A stretch of DNA of 64,000 nucleotides from Owenia fusiformis. Its lineage: Eukaryota; Annelida; Polychaeta; Sabellida; Oweniidae. The notes beneath the pieces are model-generated. The model was given only the letters and a program-made list of their open reading frames with translations, was not told the DNA's origin and made no database searches. Where the stretch lies: contig CAIIXF020000004.1 in assembly GCA_903813345.2 (NCBI GenBank), positions 8,017,525-8,081,524 on the forward strand, given 5' to 3'. How positions within the stretch are numbered: the first letter of the stretch is position 1; each line of letters begins with the position of its first letter. This document shows, piece by piece, positions 52,460-64,000 of the stretch. The position numbers were made by a program, and so were the translations under genes.

Positions 52460-53002
52460 TTAAGTCGAGTTCACTTGACTAATCAGACTCAGAGATATTT
52501 TTATTGGGTCCATGTAAACTGCAACCAGACTACTATTGTTACTATAATTAATTGGCTATATAATAACAAACTGTAACCAATAAGAGCCAGAGTCACTGAC
52601 TCACTTTTGCAGTTTGCACACTCAGGCCAGGGCCAACACTTTTTTGTTCTTTGTCTTTGAAAACTAAAAGTGGAATTACTGTTCAATGCTAATATGAAAT
52701 AATGGTCCAAAATAATACATCACACTTTAAAAAGTTCATCGGTGCATTTGATTGTGGTGGAAGACCGTTACATTGCGATAAATCTTTTGTAGGAAAGAAA
52801 ATAACAAAAAGATACTTTTACCTGCCATTTTTTCAAATTATGTCAAACTGCAATGCGAAATCATTCATCTTTAGAAAATATTTAGGGACCTCATTTCCAT
52901 TATTATAGAAATTCAAACATGATTGTATACATGAAAATATAAAGTATTTATTATATCTCAATAATGGATTACATAGACTGCAATAATAACATATTGAATA
53001 TA

Positions 53003-53738
53003 ATATTTTTCACATGCTGTCAGACGTCAGACGGTCGAAAAATCCATTTATTTTCTCATTCGGCCGTATTCCTGAGTTTTTCAGCCATATATAATAAATT
53101 TGGTCTATGACTTATCTACACCTCCTTCCTTTCGTCAGAGAGCTGAGCAGAATCGTGTACAATAAAATTTTCTTCTGATTAATCCTCTAAATTTCAAAAT
53201 GGTGGATGATTCGAAAAAATCTCATGACATGACAAGGCATTATATTTTGTAAACTTGACCATCATACTTGAGATTGTCAATTACATATATTAGGTTATGT
53301 GAAATTACATATGTTTAGATTAGTTTGTAAACTGGATTATCACATTTGAATCTGTTTATTTATAATTTTGGATATTTATCACCCATTCAAAAATTAAACT
53401 ATAGTTCATTCATGGAATTCATGGAATTCTGGAAGATTCCTGGAACTCTGACGTCACTTGAACCAGGCCTGTCAACTGTCCCGCAATTTGCGTATTTGTC
53501 ACGCATTTGCTGAAGAATTTGAAGTCACGCCAGTTTTTTTTGCGTGACACAAAATGTCACGCAAATACGCATTTTACATGGTAATTGTCACGCAAATATG
53601 TTTCTGTAAAAAATTTTTCAAAATATCTTTATGATACGGCAAAACTACGAACGTCGGAAAAAAACGAACGCAATTTGTTCGGATTTGTCACGCGAATCCC
53701 GTATTTGTCACGCATGTTCACTGGAAATTTTCGTACCT

Positions 53739-53772
<34 letters not shown>

Positions 53773-54199
53773 TTGATGACATCGCGAGCGTAGCGAGCGC
53801 GAAAAATTTGAGGTTATAAAAGTTTAGCAAAGGTGCACAAACTTTGGCCAAAGGTGTTTAAAAGTTGGCCAAAGGTGTTCAAAATTTGGACAAAAGTGTT
53901 CAGATTTGGACTTCGGTGTCCAACATTTGTAAGTCACTCATATTAGGTGGTCCCAAGTTGACAGCCCTGCTTGAACAGAGGGTGAGAAGAAACTTTTCTC
54001 AAGAAAATGGCCGAGTTTCTTACTGTATTTGGATCCAATTTCGAGAATCTACCCATTGACTAGGCGAATATGCACACATTTGACTTCAAAAAATAAGTCA
54101 TGTAAATATGAGTAAGTAGACCAAATGATTTTATTGAGAGATTTGAACTTTTTCTAAAAAATAATTTTTTGACTGTCGGACAGCATGTGAAAAATATTT
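53003..54199. mobile_element. Inverted-repeat element hosting a second insertion
   Basis: AATATTTTTCACATGCTGTC at the left matches GACAGCATGTGAAAAATATT at the right. The outer border is uncertain. The element at 53464-53969 lies inside. Confidence 0.55.
53464..53969. mobile_element. hAT-like MITE with TGTCACGCAAA repeats and a C-tract
   Basis: Ends CAGGCCTGTCAACT and AGTTGACAGCCCTG, flanked by CTTGAAC on both sides (53457-53463 and 53970-53976). Several TGTCACGCAAAT motifs inside, and a run of 32 C at 53740-53771. Confidence 0.7.
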
Positions 54200-54982
54200 T
54201 AGTTATAATTACAATTTCGTTTTTCTAAAAGTTGTGCTTTCATAGCTTCCGGGTTACACATTCTGAATTCTCAATGCATGATTTTACCTTTACCACACTC
54301 TGCTTGTCTCAACTAAATGTATCTTTTTAATTGGTTCATTAACTCATACGGAAATATTTAATATATGAAAGATGGTTTTGCATAAAAATAAATAACACAA
54401 ATAATTGGAATGTGTTGTCTATGCCTTGTTACATTTAAGGAAATAAATCTTACAGTTTATTTTGAAATACTCTTACTATAGATTGTCAAAGGATTATTCA
54501 TCATAGTATTTTAAATGAACGTATGTTCTTTCTGATTTCTAGGGCAAGTAAACTTTGGAGACCGTTGTTTTGCAATACTAAAATACCATAAAGCGGATGA
54601 ATATAAATAGTTCAAGCAGGTGCCAAGATGGCGGACATTTTTCAGGAAATGATCTGATCTTTCTGAGAACATTTTGATGAATCACGAGAAATCCATATGA
54701 CTAACTTCATATTTTAGACAGCCTACGGAGACGTAACAAACCAGATATTATAAAATACATATAAAAATTACTGATGGATTGATAAAAGGTCAGTAACCAT
54801 TTGTTTTCTAATGAGATTTTTGATTTTCGATTTTTTTTCAGGAAATCAAATGACACATCTCATCTAAAATGTTTCTATTTTTGTGTCATTCCAAAAGCAG
54901 TAACAATAATTTGATAGTTTATAGTGTCAGGTAATTGAAAGAAAAGGTTGAGACATTGAATTGTGAAAACCTACTTTGTTAA

Positions 54983-55371
54983 AGTCCATTTCACTGCTTC
55001 ATTTCGTCAGTAGAACGGCAAAAATAAGAAATTGGGAGACCATTGTGCAATAATATATGGAAAAGTATATTCATAATGTACATGAATGACATTTGTATAT
55101 TTCAGATTTTTTAGTTTTTTGTGCAATTAGCCTGTGCCGTCTTGTAATTTGAAGAATTTCAGCCATGTTAATCTTATTGAAAATAACATGGCAGAGAAAC
55201 ATCCAAATATAAGTGGCCACACACTTTATAAGCCAAACTAGAAGCAATCCAAAATATACAAATGTCATTCATGTACATTATGAATATACTTTTCCATATA
55301 TTATTGCACAATGGTCTCCCAATTTCTTATATTTGCCGTTCTACTGACGAAATGAAGCAGTGAAATGGACT
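54983..55371. mobile_element. Fold-back MITE with ~115-bp arms
   Basis: AGTCCATTTCACTGCTTCAT ... ACATGAATGACATTTGTATA on the left is matched nearly perfectly, inverted, by 55255-55371. Spacer about 155 bp. Termini and target site not resolved. Confidence 0.8.
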
Positions 55372-56814
55372 CTAGACCAATGGTTCTCATCAGTAAAAAT
55401 CTGATTCCATCATTTCATGCATCGCCACTCCCATGTACAGTAGGGGTCCTCCGTCGAACCTTGACATGAGGAAACTGCGCCATGGGGCTATTTTGTCATA
55501 TTCTTATAATTTCAATCTACATATTCCATGTTTGCTTTTTAAAATTGTGTGGGATCTTATTCTAAGATGGTTGAACTGGCAAATTGTAATTATCGGTCAT
55601 GGTCGAAATAACATGGTGGAAGTAGCCTGATAAAGTTACCCAATATGCCAAATTCAAATTTCAAAGTAATTTCTCCAAATGCTTGTCATCGATTGTAGAC
55701 AGTACCCAAAAATGAATATCTTTCTTGTTTTCAGACTTATTTAGCTTGGTTTTAACCTGGATGGATTTTCCTTGACTCTTAAGCCCGGTTTCAATAAGTT
55801 CAATCATTCAATGCATGCATCATTTCCTCTGTTTCAATGCTTGTGTGATTTTGAGCATTTCAATCGATTCACCTTCAAAAAAATGAAAAGTACCACTGTT
55901 TACCCCTGTTTTGCTGTTTCAAGCATTTCAATTACGCGACCAATTTTAGGGGAAAACAGTGAAACGATTGAAAAAAAGGAACACAAACATTTCTCGTTTC
56001 TAGCATCTCGCCAAGTCTTTTCAACCGTCTCAATCATTTCAGTCGAGACATCTTGGAAAATGAAATTACAGTTTTGCTGCTTGTGCTTATTTCGCTGAGC
56101 TACTTTCACTTTCATTTCAAGCAGTTTGGCCATTATGCCCTCATTTCAAGTATTTCGCTTGCCAGTATATACAGGGCATTATACACAGTATTTCTTCTTC
56201 TGTTATTCTAAATGTTTATATTAAGCAATATTGGCAAATAACTTTATGATCCCCTGGTTAACTCCCCTGGTTAACTTTGCGATGAGTTGTCATATGATCA
56301 TGACCTTCACATGATAACAACTTAACAAGGAGCAGTGTTTTGATTAGTGTACTCATGGTCACCCTTTTGCAAAAAAAACATGTAATATTGATTCCAGTCT
56401 GATCTTTTTTAATGTAAGGATACATTTTTTGCCAATGGAGACTCCCTTAATTTTTGTTCATTGAATAAGACTACAGTTTGGGTTGATTAAGTAGTCGAGG
56501 CCTTATGTGATGCAAACCCTTCTGAGGTTTCATTAACAGCGTCCTTCAATGGAGAGGACGTAAATCAAGATTGGGTGGACGTAAATTAAAAAAATAATTA
56601 CGTTTTTGGGACGCAATTTGAATTTCGTAAATCAATTCGTAAATCCACTTACCTTAGTTTCTTTATTTCGTCAGAATCCACTAAATAATTGAAGGAAACT
56701 CTATTTCTAAAAGAAATAAAATTTTCTTTTGAAGTTTCCTTCCCGGAAGTTGATTTCTGATCGAAATAGTACGAGGCATGTGATAGGACAAATAGTTATC
56801 CAATACTCGATATC
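55372..56814. other. Intergenic, no gene seen
   Basis: Short frames only. GTTTCAAT/ATTTCAA motifs recur in 55790-56150 but without a clear unit. Confidence 0.35.
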
Positions 56815-57009
56815 TGAGCAGTAATCAGTACAAGTTTTACAATTGGTCGCTAGCTGAGGATCCGATTCAAACCATTTTCTATTGGTCAAGTGCGATCACA
56901 AGATCATTAAGATCACAAGATCATTGTGATCGCACTTGACCAATAGAAAATGGTTTGAATCGGATCCTCAGCTAGCGACCAATTGTAAGACTTGTACTGA
57001 TCACTGCTC
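56815..57009. repeat. Near-perfect 195-bp palindrome upstream of Nck
   Basis: Arms of about 95 bp (GAGCAGTAATCAGTACAAG ... TCAAGTGCGATCACAAGATC and its complement) with almost no loop. Confidence 0.85.
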
Positions 57010-57513
57010 GTTATTTAAGAATGCGCATGCGCAAGAAACTGAACCAAAAAATTGAACCTCGCGCAGATTGCCCCTAAACTAAAGCAAAATCAGTCGCTAA
57101 TTGCTTCGAAATACGCAAAGAAAATGTGTTTCTAATTGTTGAATATAAGTTATACCTCACAAGTGATGGTATCTGTATCTAGACTCGCCAGAACACTGAT
57201 TTAGACCGATAAATAGCAAAAGCGATACAAAGTTTCATAAATCTTATTTTGGTTAGTCTAGTGTAAAAGCGTGACTTTGAATTCTCGGGAACATATTTTC
57301 AAGGGACGCAGATTTTTGAGGGGAGACACATTTTTTGAAAATCTTTACGTCCCAGGGACGCAATCTTGGACAAATCTACTGAAAACACTGCCCTTCCATA
57401 TAAACAAAGCTTTTAGTAAAAATGCTTCATAGTATTGTCTGCTGTGTTATATGTACCAATGTTAGGAAAGTGATATATTTATTACTGACATCTGTTTTTA
57501 TGTTTTTTTTCAG

Positions 57514-58632
57514 GATATGGTCAACATGGCTGAAGTACAAGTAGTGGTTGCTAAATATGACTACACAGCTTCTGGAGAAGAGGAGTTAAACATTAAAAAG
57601 AATGAGAAACTTACAGTTCTCGATGACTCAAAAGCATGGTGGAAAGTCCAAAACACTTTTGGTCACACTGGTTTTGTCCCCTCCAATTTTGTTAAAAAAA
57701 CGAAGCCGTCTATATTGAGTACACTGAAGAACACGCTTGGACGTAGGCGTGGTAGTGAAAATAAACTGAATACATCATCGCATAGCAGTACAGCTCGGTC
57801 CAATGGACAGGACTCGGGTAGATCTAGTGAACAGTCGAGTTTAAGTGGCTTTGGGAACGTTGTTTGTGATAATATACCAGCCACAGCCAAATATGCATAT
57901 GACGCAAGACAACCTGATGAGCTTAAACTTGCAAAAGGAGAAAAAGTGTTTGTTACTGAGAAGTCGTCCGATGGTTGGTGGAAGGGTACCAAAGAATCAG
58001 GTGATTCAGGATGGTTTCCATCAAATTATGTCGACGAACTTACAGAATCTAATATGTACGAGCATCCAGCTGACTCATCAGATCAAACTGAAGATAAATT
58101 GGACGATTCTTCTCAACCAATCGAAACTGTTCGCACCCTATATCAGTTCTCGACCACAAACCCTGAGGAATTAGGGTTTGATAAAGATGAACATTTGGAA
58201 ATATTGGAAAAGCCAGAAGGAGATCCAGATTGGTGGCGAGCTCGTAATAAGATGGGCGAAATAGGACTAGTACCACGTAACTACGTGGAAGTGATAAGTG
58301 GGAGTTTTACTCAAAATAGCAGAGGTTATACTCAAATAACATCGCAAGCTTCTGGAAGTTCGCATTCTCAAACAAATAGCTCTGCTAGCTTAAGTTGCCA
58401 CTCATTTGATTCAGCGTCTGCATCTCAGTCTGCGTCAAATCCTAGCTCCTCCCCTCTTCCTGTATGTACACCTACCAGTACCAAGGATCCATATAGGTAC
58501 AAGTACAAACTGGAGGCATCATATAAGGACAGAGACTGGTTTTATGGCAATGTTAAAAGAGCAGATTGTGATGAGCTTCTCAATCAGTTTGCTGAAATGG
58601 AGGACTTTCTTATCCGATCAAGCGAGACAAAT
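57514..58632 (+). CDS. NCK: Nck exon with three SH3 domains and start of SH2
   Basis: One large exon after TTTTTTTCAG; coding from 57526. Donor AAT|GTAAGT splits SH2 right after FLIRSSETN. Confidence 0.93.
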
Positions 58633-61600
58633 GTAAGTCAATCTTGCCTTTACACAACTTTGGTTTTACATTTAGGCTTGTATTTTATATGCTTGTACGA
58701 GTCAGGTCTGTATCCACCTTTTGCCAAGGTGGGTTCACATTTGACAACTTTGGTCAAAATTTGAGAGATGCTCAGAACGATGAAAAACTGAATGATTTTG
58801 AAAGGATTTGCTCGAACCCCTGAATCCCCCTGGCTACGGACCTTAGTTATAAGTCACCTAACTATAATGATTAGAATGCATGATTTAAGTATCCAAACAT
58901 ATCCGAATGACTCAGCTTAAGGTAGGCTTTCTTAATGTTGTAGGCTGTCATACTGATGTCAAAGACAGACATCTGTTAAAGTTGTAACATCACTTACTCG
59001 TCTCACCTTAATGTTGTTCTGCACTTTCACATACAAGTTGGGAAGATTTTATTTCAACATTTAATCAAAATATTTTGGTAATGAAACATCTACCATGTCA
59101 TGTTAATAATATTCACTTAAAATGAGAAAAACAACTTGTAATGAAAAACAAGAAAATTACATTAAATTGTTAAACGAGTAGGAAGGATATTGAAATCATA
59201 AGAATTCATATTACAAACTTGATTCACTTGATCCACCTTAAGGATTGTGTCCAACATTCGACAGCTGTAGAAAAATAAAGTAAATTTTATCATTAGAGTT
59301 GTCACGGTCCAAAAAGATTTCGGTTCAGTATGGAACGGTACAAATGGTCTCAGGACACGGTACTTTCTGGACGGGACAGGACATTAAAGAAAAATGATGC
59401 AATGTCTGATGATGGCAGTTTCACTTTCAGTTTCACTTTTCAATATTTAAAATGAAAGACAAAGTTACATTTTACAATTCCATCAAATGAGAGGGGGTCA
59501 AACTATATTGAAATTAACTTCAGTTTTCCATGACTGATGATAATTTGACACCATTCCTAACCTAGCTTTAATCATTTGTAAGTTATAAATGCACATGATT
59601 GCTGGCATCCTAATGATATGAGCAATCAGGCCATGAAATGTGTGTGGGATTACATTTGTGGCAGACTAGTACCAGTGATCTCGACAGCATTAAAGCAAGT
59701 GGGTACACCCACTTGATATTTTAACAACAGAGATACACCCACCTGGAAATACATTTGCACCAACTTGAGAATGAGAAAAATCATTAAAAATAGGCATATT
59801 TTGACAAAATTTGGTCTAAATTATGGAAATAAGAATTTTGCACCTACTTGAGATAAAATCTTCATTGAGTACATAAATTATTTTAGATTTTAAAAGCTAC
59901 AATGTGTATTGCATATAAAAAATGATCAAATATGAAAATATATTAGTTATATGACATATATAGTTATATAAAAAGTGTATAGACGATGCCCAAAACATGA
60001 GCAAATATGTAGGGTAAACCCCAAAGAAATACTAAGAATGAATACTGACACCACCACCCAAATTCCTTATCAGAGTAATTGTTGTTTTAAGGAATTTCGC
60101 AACTCTTCCTATATAAAATAATATGTCCATTAAATTTCCTCATTCTCACTTTATTCTCCTTTTAAAGGTCAATTTGTTAATCTTGATTTAGCTGGCTAAT
60201 TTGTGTTTTTGGCTCACACACTTCAGCCTATGTTTCTATATTTAGCTGATATAATTGGACCATCTTGATGGTAATATGATCTCTACCAAAAACCTTCCTG
60301 GTGATCTCATACCATGTTGAAATTAAAGTCCAACATATATTATCTAACCATACCAGGTCATGATCCAGATACATGGCTACATGCTCTAACTATATACTTG
60401 GCGTATACAGTAAAACTTGTCTTATATGAACAACTATGAACATGGCAAAAAAATGTTCGGATTGACAGTGTGTCAATATTTGATTTTTTAAGTCAGTGGC
60501 AAAATGAATAGAAGGATTGAATAGGGGTTTGCAATTTCATACTTATTGAGATTGAAGTGAAAATTGAAATAATATGGGGGAAGGATGACCAAGTGAATAT
60601 GATTTCAATATAGGGATGACCAGGTGAATATGATTTCAATATGGGGATGACCAGGTGAATATGATTTCAATATGGGGATGACTTGGTGAATATGATTTCA
60701 ATATGGGAATGACCAGGTGAATATGATTTGAATATGAGAATGACCAGGTGAATATGATTTCCATATGGGGATGATCAGGTGAATATGATTTGAATATGGG
60801 AATGACCAGGTGAATATGATTTCAATATGGGAATGATCAGGTAAATATGATTCCAATACGGCAATGACTTGGTGAATATGATTCGAATATGGGGATGACC
60901 AGGTGAATATGATTTCAATATGGGGATGACTAGATGAATATGATTTCAATACCATAATGACCAGGTGAATATGATTTCAATATGGGAATGACCAGGTGAA
61001 TATGATTTCAATACCGTAATGACCAGGTGAATATGATTTCAATACCATAATGACCAGGTGAATATGATTTTATTATGGGGATGACCTGGTGAATATGATT
61101 TCAATATGGGAATGACCAGGTGAATATGATTCGAATATGGGGATGACCAGGTGAATATGATTTCAATATGGGAATGACTAGGTGAATATGATTCGAATAT
61201 GGGAATGACCAGGTGAATATGATTTCAATATGGGAATGACCAGGTGAATATGATTTCAATATGGGAATGACCAGGTGAATATGATTCAAATATGGGGATG
61301 ACCAGGTGAATATGATTTCAATACGGGGATGACCAGGTGAATATGATTCCAATACAGGAATGACTTGGTGAATATGATTTCAATACGGGAACTACCAGGT
61401 GAATATGATTCCAATACAGGAATGACCAGGTGAATATGATTCCAATACGGGAATGACCAGGTGAATATGATTTTAATATGGGAATGACCAGGTGAATATG
61501 ATTTCAATATGGGGATGACTAGATGAATATGATTTCAATACCATAATGACCAGGTGAATATGATTTCAATATGGGAATGACCAGGTGAATATGAAATAAT

Positions 61601-62976
61601 ATTTTGTTTTGTTAAATTGACTGTCTGGTAGGGTGATATGTGGCACTAAAACACAGTCATGTATGTTCTAAAGGGTTCACATGTTATGTGTTGTATTAAT
61701 ATTGCTCGTCTCAATCATTGATCTGATTAGATTAAATTGTGCAGCCTGAGGTGCTCCTATGTTAAATATAACAAGGTAAATGGGTCATATCTACATACAT
61801 CAGCAGTTCAACACAGTTTCCCATACAGTTTATGTTTAATATCACACATTTGAGGGAGACATGTGTCTACTATATAAATGAGTCAACCAAAAAATTATAA
61901 ATCACAACATTAACCATTCCAACCATGACAAATTCAATATAAGATCTATTTAGAAACTTGATCAAATGTAGAATTAGATCAATAGGGGGTGACAAAATTG
62001 CATTAGATCAATAGGGGGTGACAAAATTGCCATTAGATCTATAGGGGGTGACAAAATTGCATTAGATTAATAGGGGGTGATAAAATTGCATTAGATCAAT
62101 AGGGGATGACAAAATTGCATTAGATCAGTAGGGGGTGACAAAATTGCATTTAGATCAATAAGGGATGACAAAATTGCATTAGGTCAATAGGGGATGACAA
62201 AATTGCATTAGATCAATAGGGGGTGACAAAATTGCATTACATCAATAGGGGATGACAACATTGCATTAGATCAATAAGGAGTATCAAAATTGCATTAAAT
62301 CAAGTACAATCGAGCAACACAATCTCTAATATGATTTCTAAAAAGATCCACGTTAATTTGCATATTATCTAATTTGCATAACATACTATTTCCAGGTGGG
62401 AGACTACACTGTAGTATTAAAGGCATCTCCAAGAAATAAATATTAATGCATATTAACTAATTTGCATATTATCTAATTTGCATATTATCTAATTTACATA
62501 TTATCTAATTTGCATACTATAATTTTTCCAGGTTGGAGACTACACTGTTGTACTAAAGGCATCTCCAAGAAATAAATATTAATGCATATTAACTAATTTG
62601 CATATTATCTAATTTACATATTATCTAATTTGCATACTATATTTTTCCAGGTTGGAGACTACACTGTAGTATTAAAGGCATCTCCAAGAAATAAATATTA
62701 ATGCATATTAACTAATTTGCATATTATCTAATTTACATATTATCTAATTTGCATACTATATTTTTCCAGGTTGGAGACTACACTGTTGTACTAAAGGCAT
62801 CTCCAAGAAATAAACACTTCCGAGTACAAACTGTAGATCGTCAGTTTTGTATCGGACAACAGACATTTGACACATTGGATGACCTTGTATTGCATTATAG
62901 CACCCATCCTATATTTCGCAATGACGTAACAAAACTTTACCTTAAAAGGCCGTTCCGGCACCCGGATGATTCCTGA
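57526..62976 (+). CDS. NCK: Nck adaptor protein (SH3-SH3-SH3-SH2)
   Basis: Coding exons 57526-58632 and 62770-62976 join in phase 0 (AAT|GTAAGT to TTCCAG|GTT); 437 residues. SH3-1 about 4-57 ([23 protein letters not shown]), SH3-2 about 118-172 ([21 protein letters not shown]), SH3-3 about 200-257 ([22 protein letters not shown]), SH2 about 338-430 ([15 protein letters not shown] with phosphotyrosine-binding Arg 364, [16 protein letters not shown]). Order and residues match animal Nck1/2, which links phosphotyrosine receptors to actin regulators. Linkers are longer and Ser-rich, so it exceeds the vertebrate length of about 380. I chose [13 protein letters not shown] as the start, as in vertebrates; ATG 57517 is in frame 3 codons earlier. 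The first exon begins at 57514 after an acceptor, so a 5' UTR exon must exist upstream. Confidence 0.95.
59655..59860 (+). repeat. Interspersed repeat, copy 1
   Basis: Contains CAGTGATCTCGACAGCATTA and CACCCACTTGATATTTT; diverged partner at 63845-64000. Confidence 0.6.
60410..60560 (+). mobile_element. Left-end remnant of a pogo-like MITE
   Basis: TACAGTAAAACTTGTCTTAT and ATGTTCGGATTGACAG resemble the ends of the 47779 element family; right end lost. Confidence 0.45.
60580..61592 (+). repeat. 31-bp minisatellite in the Nck intron
   Basis: Over 30 head-to-tail copies of a unit GGTGAATATGATTTCAATAT plus GGGAATGACCA with small changes (GGGATG, CCATAATG). There are no unique spacers, so it is not CRISPR-like. 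The 31-base unit creates long open frames on the minus strand. Confidence 0.95.
61976..62300 (+). repeat. 30-bp minisatellite in the Nck intron
   Basis: About eleven copies of ATTAGATCAATAGGGGGTGA plus CAAAATTGC. Confidence 0.93.
62396..62769 (+). repeat. Three extra tandem copies of the last Nck exon's acceptor and start
   Basis: Acceptors TTTCCAG precede 62396, 62532, 62651 and 62770 (spacings 136, 119, 119). Each copy encodes [15 protein letters not shown]. In the first three, the frame continues AAA TAT TAA and ends; only the fourth continues as HFRVQ to the end of SH2. The spacers are made of CATATTATCTAATTTG repeats. Confidence 0.93.
62770..62976 (+). CDS. NCK: Nck last exon (C-terminal SH2)
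   Basis: 68 codons plus TGA at 62974-62976. Includes [16 protein letters not shown] and [12 protein letters not shown]. Confidence 0.93.
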   Translation, partial: VGDYTVVLKASPRNKHFRVQTVDRQFCIGQQTFDTLDDLVLHYSTHPIFRNDVTKLYLKRPFRHPDDS

Positions 62977-64000
62977 AAGATATGAGAGTGAGCAATCATG
63001 CGGAAATTGGCCAAATAGTTTTTTGTGACGAGTGATCATAAAAATTTGTTTTATTTCTTCGATTATGTCGTAAAATTTTTCAGCTTTAAAGGTATAAATA
63101 TGTTCTTTCTTGAAATAAGGAAATGATCAAATCTTCACATTTTAATAATTATAAACTGAACATAAAAAGCAAATCTTTTCACATGCGCAATATGAGAAAA
63201 ATAAAAAGTCTCGTGATTCTCTCATCATCCTGCAAATAATTATGATAAAAATATAATTTGATTACTCCTAGTAGAGTCTGGTCCTAGAAGTAGATCTCAG
63301 AAAGCAAACCAGGAAGTGGATATCAGATATATCCTTTAGAAGAGTGGGAGGGGAGTCACAATGGCTGAGAGAATGACTCACATGCCAAATATCACCACTC
63401 GACAGAAACATAATGAATTTTCATGATCACTCTTGTAAGAGAATATGGACTTTGTTTGCAAGTAAAAATATTGTAGCAATATAATGCGGTTAAGAGTTTG
63501 TAGAATTTGATATGTGGACCTGTGGATAAACTGTCATCGTGAACATGTCTTGAAATGTAAAATAAGGTAAATGTTAGAGGAAAATACAGAAAACATGGGC
63601 TGAGGCACTATCGAAATTAGGTGAGGCAAATTAAGATAAGGTGAGGCAAATGGCAGATTGATGAGGCAAATTAGGTTAGAAGTTATACATGTAGTACCAA
63701 TATTGGGCTTTTTCACAGTTTCAGTTGAAAGAATACCTGAATGTTTAATTTTCTGAAAAACTCAGGTATAGTCTTTGCCATACCTACCCCATGTTTGAAG
63801 TCTAGTGTCTCATCTGTGTCTCATGCCTCACCTGCCAAATGCCTGTGACCCAGTGATATCTCAGCATTACAGCAAGTTGATGCTGCGCCCACTTGAGATT
63901 TTCAAAGGAGGCTTGCACCCAACTGAAAACCTATTTGAACCCACTTGAAAATGAGACAAATCATGAGAAAATTATTTTGACCAACTGTCTTAATTATGAA
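62977..64000 (+). other. Nck 3' flank, no further gene seen
   Basis: Probable 3' UTR, then AT-rich sequence with a short GTGAGGCAAATTA tandem repeat (about 63590-63680) and the second copy of the 59655 repeat at 63845-64000. Confidence 0.5.

Noticed and set aside
53585-53819. Proline/glycine-type reading frames
   Set aside because: Created by the 32-base C-tract inside a MITE.
55900-56133. Minus-strand 77-codon frame
   Set aside because: No splice context or recognisable domain; repeats of a TTGAAATG-like motif explain its composition.
57663-57992. Minus-strand 109-codon frame opposite Nck
   Set aside because: Shadow of the Nck coding exon.
60698-61507. Long minus-strand reading frames rich in HIEIIFTWS repeats
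   Set aside because: They are translations of the 31-bp minisatellite; no start context, splice sites or protein family.
60580-62300. CRISPR array
   Set aside because: Repeats are contiguous with no unique spacers, in an animal intron.
1-64000. tRNA or rRNA genes
   Set aside because: None recognised by eye; a covariance-model scan would be needed to exclude them.

Overview
This is an AT-rich, intron-rich window of animal nuclear DNA. It carries spliced genes with GT-AG introns, a TATA box and AATAAA signals, and is packed with MITEs, fold-back elements and minisatellites. The gene content points to a non-vertebrate animal, probably marine: MED12, an Nck SH3/SH2 adaptor, a large TPR protein with an N-terminal nucleotidyltransferase-like motif preceded by a 2A-like exon, and an LRR membrane protein. 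I cannot name the species or phylum. Nothing is bacterial; there are no operons, ribosome binding sites or CRISPR arrays.

Layout. (1) 2088-8670, minus: a two-exon gene. Exon 1 encodes a hydrophobic leader ending in a 2A-like motif; exon 2 encodes a nucleotidyltransferase-like domain, about 19 tetratricopeptide repeats and a C-terminal CaaX box. An apparent frameshift lies near 6186-6212. (2) 10077-36730, plus: the last 16 exons of MED12 (820 codons, every splice phase consistent). The N-terminal exons are not visible, so either MED12 starts outside the window with the TPR gene inside one of its introns, or the exons are missing. The 13.2-kb intron 19785-32982 holds a mariner copy, a repeat-rich transposon zone with a RecQ-like helicase remnant, and a complete three-exon gene for a small secreted cysteine-rich protein (28453-30165). 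(3) 40600-43780, plus: a two-exon LRR protein with a cytoplasmic tail carrying PPxY and PTAP motifs, one N-terminal membrane segment and a long LRR ectodomain. A satellite-like array starts at its stop codon. (4) 46085-50419, minus: four 3' exons of a gene whose C-terminal coiled coil resembles eIF2A/PYM; its introns hold two pogo-like elements. (5) 57526-62976, plus: an Nck adaptor in two visible coding exons (SH3-SH3-SH3-SH2).

The most unusual theme is repeated tandem duplication of exon edges. MED12 has one exon whose 3' splice site and first part occur five times (34616-35234) and another where they occur twice (11595-11934). The last Nck exon has them four times (62396-62976). In each case only the most downstream copy is a complete exon; every upstream copy keeps a good acceptor but runs quickly into an in-frame stop. 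A MED12 donor-side segment is triplicated, and the MED12 and LRR gene 3' ends have expanded into minisatellites. These upstream acceptors are candidate poison splice sites.

The transposable-element record is rich. It includes a hAT-type element with an 8-bp target duplication, a mariner with a paralogous empty site, three TTAA-flanked elements, two pogo-like MITEs, a 1.5-kb fold-back element built from two hairpins, and a 1.15-kb element made of an internal repeat.
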